From Fomitopsis serialis (taxonomy: Eukaryota; Basidiomycota; Agaricomycetes; Polyporales; Fomitopsidaceae): a stretch of 64,000 bases of DNA. Position numbers and translations under genes: made by a program. The stretch spans positions 496,001 through 560,000 of the forward strand of contig NW_025954964.1 of assembly GCF_022376445.1 (NCBI RefSeq), written 5' to 3'. Positions 12,524-24,980 of the stretch are shown piece after piece (position 1 is the first letter of the stretch; each line of letters starts with the position of its first letter). Below the pieces are notes generated by a model. The model did no database searches and was not told where the DNA came from. It saw nothing but the letters and a program-made list of their open reading frames with translations.

Positions 12524-12744
12524 CCCGCCCGCAGGGCGTGAGGCCCGGGTTTGGACTTCGTTTTCGTTGCGAAGACGTGGAGGACGTTGTACCTACGGAA
12601 CCTTGTGTTGTTGTATATCAATTGTCACTTTACTGCATACCGTCGTGCTGTCGGCCATTCAACATATCAACAGCGTCCAAGAACCTAGTGCCCCATATAT
12701 CAAGAACCATCTACACAAAAGAAAGCCGGAAGACATGGGGCTGC

Positions 12745-13611
12745 TCATAGCTGGCTGCAGACCCACGAAATGGTCTTCCGGAGAGCATCCGTGACCTCTT
12801 CCGTGGACAGTGGCTCGCCCACGGGTGGGATATGTATAAAGAGGACGGGTGTGCTCTTTTCTGCAGTAGCGGCTGTGCGCTTGGACTCCGCAAGGGAGCA
12901 ATAGTTGATGAACTCGCAGAGGTAAAGCCCAGCATCAACGGAGAGCGCGACCTGCTGGGGAACAGATATTCGTGTAAGCAGCGGCCCAAGCGGGCGATCG
13001 ACGACAAATGCAACGCACGTCCACACCGCCTGCCTTGAGGTGCTCTTCGAGCTTCTCGCAGTCAATCGGCGTGAACAGCTCCTGCGGGAACTCCTCGTAG
13101 CCCTCGCCGAAACCGCGCTTGGGCTTGCCCTCCGCCTCCTCCACGATCTCGCACATGTTCCCCTCCGCGTCATCCTGGTCGTAACCATACTTCCGACCGC
13201 GCTGTTCCAGCTTGATAGGATTCCCACTCCTGCCCATGACGCCGATGTGCAGGATAAAGTCGTACCCGTCCAAGGGAGGCGGCGCGATGGCCATGGCAGG
13301 GTCCTTGGGGCGGGCACGACAGGAGGGCGCGCGTGTATCGAGGGCGCGAGCGCGAGGACGGACTGGTACAGAGTCGGCACCTCCAGAGAGGTGACATGGA
13401 TGGGCTTGTCGTCCGCAGTGCGGAGGGTGGTGTTATGGAGGGGCTTGACGGCGAGCCACGATGGGTTGACCTTGAACGAGCGGAAGGGCTACGCTCTGCG
13501 TCAGAAGTAAACATATAAGATAATGTTACATGGACCTACCCCGTAGCCTGTCACCAGGACGCGAAGAGCCTGGGGGTCGACGGCGTGAACGGTCTCAGCG
13601 GGGACGGGCAT
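12745..13611 (-). CDS. Pyroglutamyl-peptidase I-like cysteine peptidase, copy C
   Basis: Peptidase C15. ATG at 13611-13609 (MPVPAETVHAVDP) leads to LRVLVTGYG, an intron, then PFRSFKVNPSWLAVKPLHN. Next DFILHIGVMGRSGNPIKLE, GFGEGYEEFPQELF, a second intron, then the catalytic-Cys segment SVDAGLYLCEFINYCSLAESKR and the His segment LFIHIPPVGEPLS; stop TGA at 12747-12745. It is closer to B than to A in the catalytic segments. A single frame break lies at the GGGG run 13307-13310 (CCCC on the coding strand), where the conserved reading needs one more C. It converges on copy B, 221 bp apart. Confidence 0.9.
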
Positions 13612-14045
13612 GGTGGATTGCGATGTGCGGGTCTGAACGGTCAGGAGCTCATTTGTGACCTTTATAACTTCAGAACACGAAGAGATACGGCAGACGAGCG
13701 GTGGACGCAAAGCCGAAGGACGGCAGGCGATAACATGATAGAGGCCGCAGGGGAAGAGGTTGTTGTGGTCCTGAGCGCCGAGATGGGCGTGTGGTCGACA
13801 CCAGGAACTCGCAATAGCCTGGCCTGGTGAGACCTAGAGCATGCAGATGCATGATTGTCGACGAGTTCCTCCTTTGAGTGGCTTGTGGACAGAAAGAAGA
13901 GGTGGTGTCCAGATGAAGTCGGCCCCATGCAGCAGGACTGACGCGTGTCATGTGACAGACGCGTCCCAGTGCTGTCTCGGCGCCTTCCAGTCCCGGGTCG
14001 CGCGACGACTACTTCGCTAGTACTGCATCCCTCTGCGCACACTTC
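13612..14045. other. Intergenic region, divergent
   Basis: 434 bp between the start of peptidase copy C (minus) and the probable start of MGS1 (plus). Presumably two promoters; no coding signal that I trust. Confidence 0.35.
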
Positions 14046-16289
14046 ATGCCCTCCAGTCCTCTGGCACAGGTGGGTGCCTCCATATCCGATTTGAATGACT
14101 GATGAGCTCACGACATATCAGTGACATGGTACGAATTCGGCGCAGATCCGCCGCCTTGACTCTGGACCTGACAAAGCTTTGGTGTTCGCAGCCCTGTTTG
14201 CTCCCGCCAGGTACCAGGGAAGGATATCAATTATCACCTCGATAACAGCTGTCAAGACCCTGGGCCTAGCTCCCAGCGACCCCATGCCAAAGTCCAGTCG
14301 ACCATCGCCTCACTGTTCACACCCACCGGCAAAGGCCAACGCACCGACGCGCCTTCCTATTCCCAGACTCCCAAGTCTACGACACGAGTCCACGATTCAA
14401 AAAAGCGCGCCCAGCCCGATGACACTTCGTTCGCGCTGGAGCCAGGTCCCTCGAAGCGAACGCGGTTGCAGGCGGCGGCACCTCTCGCAGAGAGGCTACG
14501 TCCACAGTCGCTCGACGAATTCGTCGGACAGCCCCACCTCACAGGGCCAGACTCGCTCCTGATGCACCTGATGGATACTGGATCCACGGTAGCATGATCT
14601 TTTGGGGACCTCCCGGGTAGCTGCGAATGAAGTCTCTCGCATACAGTTACGTGCATGGTACTGAGGATCTCGTGTGATGTCGCGTCACAGTTGCGGAAAG
14701 ACGACGCTCGCTCGGTTGCTGGCGGGCGTACGAACGCAGTGTTCAAGGAGCTCAGCGCGACGGACTCGGGGGTTGGAGAGGTCAAAGCAGTCGCGGAAGA
14801 GGCAAAACGATTCCTCGCTCTCACCGGGAGGTATTCTATTTCGTACTATGTGACTTTCCCCAGAACTTGACACGAGCTTGACAGACGGACCATTCTCTTC
14901 TTGGACGAAGTGCATCGGTTTAACAAGGCACAACAGGTTGGTTGCTCATCCGTGTTGATGACACACAAGACTGAACTAAACAGTACATCTTTCTGCCGTA
15001 TCTCGAACATGGACATCTTCAAGTGAGTTGATCTTGATCACTTGTCGGTCACTGATGCTTACAAACGACTTAATTAGCTCATAGGCGCGACGACTGAGAA
15101 CCCGTCCTTCAAGCTGACCGGCGCGTTGATCAGTCGGTGCAGGTACGTCGCCTTACCAGTACCTAGACGCAGCAGGTACGAACTACTCTGCGCAGGGTAT
15201 TCGTCTTGGAGCGTCTCACGGACGAAGATATCCGCAAAATTGTCACGCAGGCCGTCGAGCGAGTTTCTGTCTCTACGGCTGACGCGCCAGTTATCGATGT
15301 AGAGGACATCCCCAGCTCCCAACCGGAGGAAGATCCTCTTACAGAGCTCCCCTCCTCTCTTTCCTCAACTGTCACGGTCTCTGATGGCCCCGTGCCGCCT
15401 TTTCCTTCGTACCCTCAGCTCACTCCCAAGCTCATATCCTCCATCATCTCCCTCGCCACAGGCGACGCGCGTACTGCACTCTCCCTGCTAGAGCTGGTCG
15501 TCACAGCGCCTCCCACGTCCTCCCCGGACGCGTTGCTAGATGCGCTCCGCCGATCCGTCTCGACGTCGTACGATCGTACGGGGGAGAGCCACTACGACAT
15601 GATCAGCGCACTGCACAAGAGCGTGCGGGGCAGTCAGCCCACCGCTGCGCTCTACTGGCTCGCACGCATGCTTACTGCAGGCGAGGATCCGCTGTACATC
15701 GCACGGCGGATGGTCGTGTGTGCGAGCGAGGACATCGGGCTCGCGGACAATCATGCCCTGCCACTGGTAAGGAACTCTGTCTACCTCCTTGTGATCGGTT
15801 CAATGACCTTTTTGATGATAGGCAATGGCGGCGCTGCAAGCCTGTCAAGTCATAGGCATGCCAGAATGCCGTATCAACCTCGCGCACCTCATTTCCTACT
15901 TGGCCGAAGCGCCGAAGTCGACGCGAGCGTACGAAGGCTACAAACGCGCGGAGGAGGCCGCCAAGTCAGACCCGACTGTGCCTGTACCTCTACCTGTTCG
16001 GAATGCACCTACGAGGCTCATGAAGGAGCTCGGGTACGCGCGGGGATATTGTTACAACCCAGAATATGTGTAAGCAACCCTTTGACAGTGAATGTGCACT
16101 GACTGATCTGCTTCCCCTATCAGACATCCTGTTACAAATGATTATCTGCCACCTCAATTCAAAGATCAGGTATTTCTGAAGCCTGCAGGTGATCTGTCTG
16201 GAAAAACATGGGATGAAGATGCTCTGTGTAGATGGGAATTAGAGGAAAATAATGGGGTGCCTTGGGAAGGAAGGCAAAATGCTGCCTAG
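14046..16289 (+). CDS. MGS1: AAA+ ATPase of the MGS1/WRNIP1/MgsA family
   Basis: Replication-fork maintenance ATPase related to replication factor C; acts in the nucleus at stalled forks. N-terminal UBZ-type zinc finger: a second Cys and His at VCSRQVPGKDINYHLDNSC (14200s), the first Cys probably split across an intron. The core has RLRPQSLDEFVGQ, Walker A GPPGCGKTTLARLL (split by an intron near 14626), Walker B TILFLDEVHRFNKAQQ, sensor IGATTENPSFKL, and the family C-terminal region (ALYWLARMLTAGEDP, CASEDIGLAD, PVPLPVRNAPTRLMKELGYARGYCYNP). Stop TAG at 16287-16289. The 5' end is uncertain: ATG at 14046 needs a very short second exon (TGACATG near 14120) and one extra base. One break at GG 14588-14589 fits a lost G. 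The last exon (about 16123-16289) lies in the CpG-depleted block. Confidence 0.9.
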
Positions 16290-17270
16290 CAGCAGGCTGC
16301 AGAGACTGGATTGGATCAACCTACATACTGCTGACACCCAATCTCCTGAGGGTGTCATTGACATTCTGGATTCTCCTATAATGCTGACACACTGATATTG
16401 GATGTAACATACTCATGTATCCTGTGCAATCTACTTATGCTCAATAACTGATCCGAACCCATAACAAAAGAACCAAGAGAACAAGCTTGGCATATAATTA
16501 TTCCTTCCACATGCGTCCTTTGCAGTTCTTTGCACCACACCGACATTTCACATAGACTGCATCATCAAAGTTTCTTACTTCCACCTAACCTTCAAGTAAG
16601 CACTGGAACTTGTAATCAGGTCATCAAACCACTACTGCATTCTGAGCCTTGTCATCCTCATCCTCATCATCCTCATCATCATTCCCATAGTAGGAGAAGC
16701 ATAACTCATCTCCTGGAGCAACATCCCGCTGGGTGAATATAGTAGGAGGGGCTTGTCAAGGTTGGCCTCATTGATGTAGCAAGGATTGATGCAACAGTTG
16801 GGGTCACAGCTGTGGTTCTAGATCATATCTGGTTCAATACAAAGACATCACCTTGTTATGCACACAAGACTCACAAGGTATCGTGTGAACTGTGCATGCT
16901 CACATATCAGAACTCCACCAGGACAAAAAGATGTAAGTGAACATACATTTCCAGCATGGTATGCATCAACACTGAATTGGGAGTTCCATTCATCCTTGCC
17001 TTGCCTGAGGTGCCAGAAGTCAACATCAAAGAGGTATGTGCGTCCAAACTTGTTATAGACACTATCCATGTTGTCAGAGCTTGCAGGACAAATGTAGGAA
17101 CAACACTCACTGGCCCCTGGCTTCAGCTTCTGCCTCCAGCAAGTATTCACCTGCATAGATCCCCAAGTATGTATTCTTGGGGATCCTCTTTGGACCTGCA
17201 AATACACCTAATTCTTCCTTAGCTTTGAACATTAGTGCTAGGTGGCCACCACTCACCCCATCCCTTGTCC
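16081..17270. other. CpG-depleted, AT-richer block over two convergent 3' ends
   Basis: Across about 1.19 kb I count only about seven CpG dinucleotides, with runs of several hundred bases (16081-16452; 17043-17269) holding none. The flanks on both sides have several per 60 bases. TG and CA dinucleotides are frequent. The block covers the last MGS1 exon, the intergenic spacer and the SET-domain 3' exons, so it is not simply intergenic DNA. The pattern is what deamination of methylated CpG would leave, but a divergent haplotype or gene conversion would look similar. Confidence 0.8.
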
Positions 17271-20200
17271 CGAGTCTTGCGAATCTCGATGGGGTATCTT
17301 CGTCCATGTTGCACCACCTACACAAGTTAGTCAATCCTCACACCTTTGTAGAAACAGAACCTACACGATTGACACAATCATCGGAACAACCACAGAAGTC
17401 ATTGCATTCGAAGATAGGGTAGTTGTGTTGAATCAACTGTCCCTTGTTCCTTCCTCCATGATACAAGAAACCGGCCTCGTGATACGCCTTCTGGCGCGCG
17501 AGACACTCACACGTCTTCGAGTTGGGATCGCAGGGGCCTAGACATCCGCAGCCTTGCAATTTCGCCGCGTCGGGCTTTGGTACACCCTCGCCGTGCCACA
17601 TAAGGTTTGAATAGTGAAATTCGAAGGGTGGCGTGAGCTCCTCGTCGTCGATCTGGTTGATGATACGGATGGGCGGAGCGTGAGGCTCGTCCTCGAATGT
17701 ATTCTCGATTATGGCCTGTTCGAGGATCTTGATTTGCATGTCACCCTCCCTACGTGCTCGTGGACCGAGAGCATTGATCCGATCTTGAAGTTCGTGTGGG
17801 AGATCCTTCGCCAAGACGTAGTAGTTTGCGAACTCCTTCATCATTCGACGATGATCCTTCTTCCAGCTGAGCGACAGGAAACCGGCTTTCCTGGCCGCTT
17901 CTTCGAGTGCGTTCAGCTCTACTTCAGGCTCATCGCTCGGGCTGGCTATGCGCGGCTCAACGAACGAGGGGTCGAAGTGGTCGCTTAGTTCCGCTGGCCC
18001 ATCAGAAGAACTGCTGGATCTAGTAGAACGGCGGGAACGGGATGCGTCGCGAGAATCTCCCAACGGCGCAGTGCTGCCAGACTTATTGCGAGGCCTCAAT
18101 TGACGCCTTGTCGGGCCCACCTCGCTGCTTGCCTGTCCGTCGGATGCCTAATTTCCTGATTAAACCTGTGTGTGCGGAGGGGTATCTCACTGTCTTACCT
18201 CGACTTCAGCGTCATCCAGATAGATGCAATCTCTTCTTCCGAGTCGTCGGCATGCGAAGGTGAGGGAGACGCAGGTGGGCCATACTCCGATTCTTCGAAC
18301 CGCGCTACTCGTTCGCGCCGCCGTCGCTTGGGCCAACGGGTAGCAAACGGTGCTTCCCCCTCACTCTCATCCTGCGCTTCGACAACCTCACCAGCATGCC
18401 GACCACGACGAGGACGGTCCGAGTCTTCATCAGTTGCAAGGCCGTCGTCTACCGAATACCGTTTCCGTTGACTTGTTGACGACGTGGCGCTCGAAGTGCC
18501 TCTCCAGATGCTTGATTCGTGGCAGACGTTGCGGCAGTCTTTTCCAGATTGGACTCTTGCTTCTGCTTTGGTCTCATACGCAAAAGGCGGACACTGTCTA
18601 GCGAGAGTTGTTGCGCGGTGAACGATGCACTGGGGAGTTCGGACTCTGGAATGATTGTTGATTCGGTAGACGGCCCAGGTGAAGGTATTTCGTCTGGAGC
18701 GGAAGGAGCGTCCACGGCTATGAGTGCGGGTGAGCCATGCGCACGAGTATATCTAGCGAACTGACTCACCAGTGGTGGTTCCCTTGACCAGTGTGCTCAC
18801 AGATGGCGATTCCACCTCTTCCTTGGTGACTTCAGCATTGGACGACGCCGGTGTTACGTGCGTATCATTTGGTTCGCCATGATCGTCATCGTCATCCAAG
18901 GTCAGATCAATCACTTGCTGGGTTCGCTCTTTCCACACACGATTGATAACTTCGGTTAGAGAGGAGTACTCCCCGATCTGGTGTCTGGCGCGGAAATGTG
19001 GGGCAGGAGACGTTGACACCTAAAGGTTGCGATACAATTTTATTCAGGGTCAAGATGAGAAGCTAGCCAACGTACCTCAGATTCTGCCTCTATTTGAGAG
19101 GTAGAAGAACTGCCCTGCGCAGGGACAGCAGCTTCCTGTTGGGGGCGGTCAGCGACAGAGTTTGCCGGAGGATCGGTTTCCTGAGATGGAGACCCAGATT
19201 TGGTCGTGCGAGCCGCAGTAGTAGCAGGCAGTAGTTCAAGCGTGGTCGGCCCAGGTGAGCTATCATTTGTATAGGATCTTCGGCATGCGGTGGTTCAGCG
19301 TCACTGGCGGCAGGGATCGCAGACTCCACAGAATCCGGTTCGACTTCTGGTCCATCGGTGCTAACAGACTCGCTGGCGACATCGTTGTCGATGGCCTGCA
19401 CACCATCAGGTGCTTCCTGCGCCGGCGCCGCGGAATGAGCCGAAGGCGAGGATTTTGAAGACGGATATGTAAGCTCGAGACTGCAGACCTCCCGGGATCT
19501 ACTTGCCCCATGATTTGCAAGACGTCAGGGGCAGATGGGCTATCCCTGGTCGGGCTTGACACAGCGACCTGAGACGAGAATACGGCAGGAGCGGGACTGG
19601 GCGAAGCTACATCATCCTCGTTCTCCTTCAACGCGATGGAATGGGCGACATGGTAGTGGTCTCGCGGACACTTTGCGATGCAGATCGACTCTTCCTCCGA
19701 CTTGCATACACATCTTTGAAGAATCCGTTGGGTCCGCCTACACGGTCTTGACGATTTGCCTATGCTCGGAGCTAACGGCGTGATCCACTTCGATGGCATG
19801 GCGGTACAGATGGGTTCAGCGAGCTTGTGTCTGGACTGACAGTCTGCCGCATCTTTCCCTGGAGTCCGTCGCTTCTCGCCTGGGGTTGAAAGCAGTCGTG
19901 AACGAGGGCGTTCGCGTCAAGCGACGGTGCTTTCTCCATGGCGCGAGCTGACAGCCCGCTGGTCCTTGGCTCGTCATCCATTGAAACTCGGGAACTTGGG
20001 TGCAGCAATGGTGTCTCGCGTCGTCGTGGTCCTGCTCGTGATGTGCAGCTGGGTATCTGTGGAAAGAGCAAGCTGCGCATCCTCTGACGGAGTCGCGCTC
20101 TGAGGCGACTCTAGTGCACACTCGTGAGGAAATGTCAAATATCGCGACCAAATCACTGACCGTGGCAGCTCAGCCTCCGCTCTTCGACCGACCCACATCT

Positions 20201-22287
20201 TCAATGTCATCCGGAGAATCATGCAACGGTGCATCTTCCTGATTGCCACCGAGAACCAGATCATGCATTTGGTCCTCGATGGGAATCTCGTCGTCGTCTT
20301 CTTCATGCGCAATGAAAGACTCCTCTTCAGCCTGTGAAATCGATCGCTCACGCTGCTATGGTAGATGTCTGGTTAACACACTGGAAGGACATATCTCATT
20401 ATGCTCACCTCTATAACTTGAGCAGCGATCTGGGGTTGACTAGACACAGCACGCGTCAATTCACTTCTCGCAACTGTAGAGGTTGGCTTCTCTGCCTTGG
20501 GCGGCACGAGAGATGCCGAAGCCGCCACAGGTTCCTCCTCCTCCTCGTCATCGTCAATGAGAATCGACCCGTCCGCGTCATACTTGAGCGCGTCGTGCTT
20601 GCGCGCGATGGCAGGTTGAGACTGGGTGCGCTTCAGAGGCGGAGGTGCCTCCTCCTCGCTATCCGTGATGTTGATGACGTCCACGTTCTTAGCGGGTGCT
20701 GACGCGTGGGGCTGTTTCGCTGAATACCAAACCGGTCAGTATATATGAACCAGCAGTACTAGTAAGAATGCTAACCTCGTACGGCCACGGGTGCTTTCGG
20801 CGGTTCCGGCTTGTCACTATCCGAGGACAGCTCGATGACATCGACATGGCGAGGGACGACGGCCTTGCGGCGCTGCTGGGTGGCTGTATGCGGTTCAGAA
20901 CGGACATCCAGCCGGTAAAGTAAGACGCAACAGTACCTGTCAAGTTATTTGCGGTGCCGATATCCGCGCGCTTGTTCGCATGCGTGAGCTTGATTTTCTT
21001 TCTCTTCCGTTTGCTCGGGAACTCTGTTGGACAAGGAGAACGTATATCATGCACTGTACACACAAATAGAAACCTCGTGATGTACCCTCTGCTGACACCG
21101 ACGAATCACTGGCCCTTTTGCCCGTCTTCGCGTTACTCGCGCCCGGCTTGGGGCGGGGCACCTTAGTCAAGCCCAACGACTTTCTCTCGCTGCGCTTCTC
21201 AGGGACCGCACGCCCCTCGCCCTCGTCAGACGACGAGTACAGCGCATCGAGAAAGGGCCTCTTCTTCGACTTGGCCTGCGAGAGCGGGGCGGCCGTAGCT
21301 TTCGATGTCGTTGCAACGGGCCGCAGAGTAGACTTGGACCTGTTGTCACGCCAGTTCCAACTTTGGCGGTCGAGACCGATATACCCATGCTCTTCTTTGG
21401 GAGTCCCACAGAACCAGCGGTAGAGGAAGAGCCACAGACTTTTGCGAGGTCGCCGTGGATGTGGGCGCTTTGGGACCCTGTACAGTCGCAGATCCCGTCT
21501 GCGTAGGTCTCGCAGGCACACCAAACCTGACAGCCGCACTGTCCACCGGCGCAACTTTGTCGTTGCTTTCGTGAGCCAGCGTGCACCGCTGCCACCTGCC
21601 ACACCAGATCGATCGACCTCTTTACCCTTGCACCACCTACGGGCTGGGAGGCTGGGGGTCGCTCCTCAGCCAGTCGCCCAAGGAGCTGTTCTTCTCCAGG
21701 AACGCGGCATTCGGAACGCGGAGCTGTCGCGGGGCGCAGGCTGAGTGGCAGGGGGCGGCTTCGAAGATGCGGCGGTCGGTTTTGCTGCCGGGGGTGCGAG
21801 GGCAGACGGTGTGGCCGGCTGCGAAGCGCGGACGTCCTTCTCGAACTCGAACTGGAGCTGGAAAGGCCTGCCCCTCGAGACGCGTTTCATCGCAATCTGC
21901 CTTCGACGCGGCTGGACGCTGTCCAAGGGCGAGGCCATAGGCCCCTTAGGCTGTAGCGAAGGTCCCGGCTCTGCAGAGCGCGTCGGTCAGCACCATCGCC
22001 CGTTCATCTCAGAACGTCGCACACGCACCTGGTTCGACCTGCCTTTCCCGCTCGCCGCCTCCCGCATCCTGCGGCACCTTCGCCTTCTTCAACAACTTGT
22101 TCCTCGCCGCTCGCTCGTCCTCGCTCGCGGGCACGTCCGGCTTCCTCTTCTTCGTCGGGCGTGGCTGGGCCTGCGAGGCCGGGGGCGTCGGGTCGAGCTC
22201 GTCGTGCATGTCCTGGGTGCTTGCGCGGTCGTCGTCTGAGGGCGCCGCGGAGGGCGAGGGCTCTGTGTGGGACAAGGCGAAGGACAA
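16498..22287 (-). CDS. SUV39/DIM-5-type H3K9 methyltransferase with long disordered N-terminus
   Basis: Nuclear histone lysine methyltransferase. Pre-SET (about 17350-17620): nine cysteines in the Zn3Cys9 pattern, GCGCLGPC, TCECL and FECNDFCGCSDDC. SET: GWGVFAGPKRIPKNTYLGIYAGEYL-type start (near 17200), TYLFDVDFWHLR, then NHSCDPNC (near 16820) and CFSYYGND (near 16700), the cofactor-binding and catalytic segments. Post-SET: KCRCGAKNC, ending WKE with TAA at 16500-16498. A Ser/Arg and acidic region precedes it (from 18120). Upstream to about 22287 the same strand holds a chain of acidic, Ser-rich, KRKRKK-type segments that join by plausible introns; I take them as one N-terminal extension starting MSFALSHTEP, less certainly than the SET part. 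Breaks needing one base occur near 16755 and 21740. I see no clear chromodomain. Confidence 0.78.
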
Positions 22288-24980
22288 AGATGGCGGTCAG
22301 GCGCCGCGCGCATGACAAGAGGACTCTCGTCGATTACGCACCGGGGAGGATGGCCCATCGGGGTGCTTGGGAGCCAGAGCTGCGGCTCGGGCCTGCAGAC
22401 ATCGCGAAGCCGCAGGTCGTATTACGTCTCTGCTGGGACGCGTGCTGTTGAGACGTCGATGCAGCGATGTACCGTGACTAGTGGCCTCAGCAGCAGGGCG
22501 GGACGCCGGAGAGCAACACGACAAAGGTGCGCCTACAGAGAGAAAGACGACACAGGCCACCGCAGGCGAGCGTGCGCTGTGGCCACAGGTGCGTGACGGA
22601 CGAGGCGTGCGTCGCGCGGTGTGCAGACCGACTGCAGCCCGCCGGCGGCAAGCGAGGAAGGCCACGGAACGCGGCCACGTGCCGCCGTCATCTCAGATCT
22701 TGCGTCGATCAGACAATGTTGCTAGACGCTCGACGTTCCGCACCCACAGAGGCTGAGGACGTTACTTAACGGTTGCGGCACACTCCCCATCCTCCCAACA
22801 TATAGCCATGGACAGTGATGAGGTCTTCATACTTACTCGCCGCCCGTTATGTCCAGGTCGCGCCATTTAGAGTGATCCATCTCTCATCATACGTAAATGA
22901 GTACACGACACCAGGAGCAGTGCAACTATTCACATTGCACCCAAGCTGCGATGTCCCACAAGTTGACATAGCTATGCAAGTTGTATAGACAGATATCTCT
23001 CGAGTATAGACAATCTCTGCCTGACTATGAGCAGGTCCCGATGAGCAGGTCCGCAGCATGAGAGCCATGCGATGGCACAGACTCGTTGACCGCCCTCCCG
23101 ACAGATTTGTGTGAGCGCAACGCGGCGGACTTGCGGGGCGTGGGGGCATACACAGACCCAGAGATACAGGCCGCTCAGGAGAGCACTGCCACAAGGACTG
23201 CGTGCCATCTTAAGCCTATTTGGCATAAACTATTTCGAGCGTGTCATCGACAAGTCTGGATCGTATTGCAGTATAATGAATGCCGCGCCGCAGAGAGGGA
23301 TCAGCTTAGGGCAGTATCACAGCCCTATCAAAGTGACGGGGTGAGCTGCAAGTGGGACTAGTACATCGGATGAAGTACCGAGAACGGGACGTACCGGCGA
23401 AGCTTGGGCTCAAGCACTGCCAAAGATTGCATATCATCAGCAGCTCAGAGCCCGGTCTGAGAGCGATCTGCCATTGCCACCGTGACAGAACACTGAACAG
23501 ATATACTCGGCACGCTGAATTGCCCGGGCTTACAGAGTTATGATGTGTGTGCAATCACTGGTCTACTGCGTCAGCAAAATCGGCCCTTGAACGTTGGGTT
23601 GGTCAGGACGCTTAGTAGAGCGGCGTGTCGGGGCTATTTGAAGACCTGCTATAGCTTGAGTATCACCAAAGGTACCAGGTAATTTCACTACGCATCGACT
23701 TGCTGCAGGCATGCCGAAGGCCTAGACCATGCCCCGCAGCGACGGGTTCGCGGGTGCATTGCAATGTGGGGTAGAGTTCGCACTCACGGGCACTCCAGAA
23801 CGGTCGCGCCGAGCCGGTGCCGCAGCTACTAACACCAGAGTAACACTGTGGCAAGCTTTCGGGAGCGGTAGACACGAAGGCGCGAAGACGCCCGGGGTCG
23901 GAGACATATGTACGCACGTTTAGACGGATAGCGCCAGGCCGAGGAAGGGACGCTTGGAGATTGCTTGGAGAGGGTTGGAGTGGGTGGCATGGATGCGCGA
24001 CACGAGGAGGCGTGAGATGACCTCGAGGAGAGGGTGATAAGGTGCGAAGGGGTGGAGAGGAATGGTAGCCGGTGTAAGCAGTATAGCCACTGTCGGAGCG
24101 GGGAACAACGTGGGGGACTCGTCTGCAGATATGAGACGCTCTATCAGAGCTAGGGCTACGCAGCGTATCGGTATATAAGGCCTGCGTTGTTGGGACACGG
24201 CCGAGGAGACGGGGACACGATGGGCGGTCGGGCGTGATGGGCGCCCCGTGTGGCGCGAGAAGTCTCGGATCGGGGAAGCGGCGGGTGGACATTCGTGCAC
24301 TCGGGCTACGTCGTCGTCGCATCTTCGGATACACACATCGAAAATGGAGATGAACGCACACTACTCTGGCGCCGAGCCTGTGCAGAGCGAACGACGTGAT
24401 GCCATCGTGGCGACCGTGCTGCGGAATAGTGTGCCACTATGGCGCCAAGTGCCGAGCGGCGAGCGATAGAGCCGGATTAAAAGGGCTGGGATGGAAGGAG
24501 GATGGGCAGAGAAGGCGTGCGCACAGCATACGAGCAGACGCGAGCCGCAGCGAGTGCAGGGATGGGCGGGTTGGGGGCGGCAGTCTGGGAACGAGTTAAT
24601 TCGGGTGTGCCGGTGGGCGCCTGGGCGGTCGGAGGCCGGATGCAGATATAACAGAGGCGGATTGACGACGGCGGGAGAGACAGGCACATCTCTCTCCCCT
24701 GGTGTCCGTGGTGCTGCAGCTGCCCGTCGGTCCATGGCCAGCATATGAACCATCCCCCTCTTGCTCGTCGTCAATTTTCGAGCTCTCTCTCGTGCCCGTA
24801 ACGACCCCAGCCAACTCGACGACCTTGTGTCCGACGCGCGGCAACAACAATAGACGGTTAGGTAAGCGCCCTCCTTTGTCCCCTCTCTCCTTCGCCCGTC
24901 CGCTCAATACAACAACCAATGCGCCCGTAGAACATAAAGAGTAGTCCGACCCCGTGTCGAGTTCACTGTCTTTGCCCCTC
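22288..24980. other. 2.7 kb region with no supported gene
   Basis: It lies between the divergent SET-protein start (minus) and the TRP-like gene (plus). Open frames exist in all registers, the longest on the minus strand at 23663-24361, but their translations are low-complexity Pro/Ser/Arg with no conserved segment and no convincing splice pattern. A TATA-like element (GTATATAAGG) sits at 24171-24180, about 800 bp from the next start, so it may belong to an unrecognised transcript. I recognise no transposon ends. Confidence 0.4.

Noticed and set aside
13662..14111. A 149-codon minus-strand open frame upstream of peptidase copy C
   Set aside because: It overlaps the copy C promoter and the probable MGS1 start, and its composition is random-looking.
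16640..16685. CCTCATCAT-type microsatellite as a non-coding repeat
   Set aside because: On the minus strand it encodes the Asp/Glu-rich stretch after the SYYGN motif of the SET protein, so it is coding low complexity.
23663..24361. A 232-codon minus-strand open frame
   Set aside because: The translation is Pro/Ser/Arg low complexity with scattered His and Cys and no conserved segment; open frames of this length are common by chance in GC-rich DNA.
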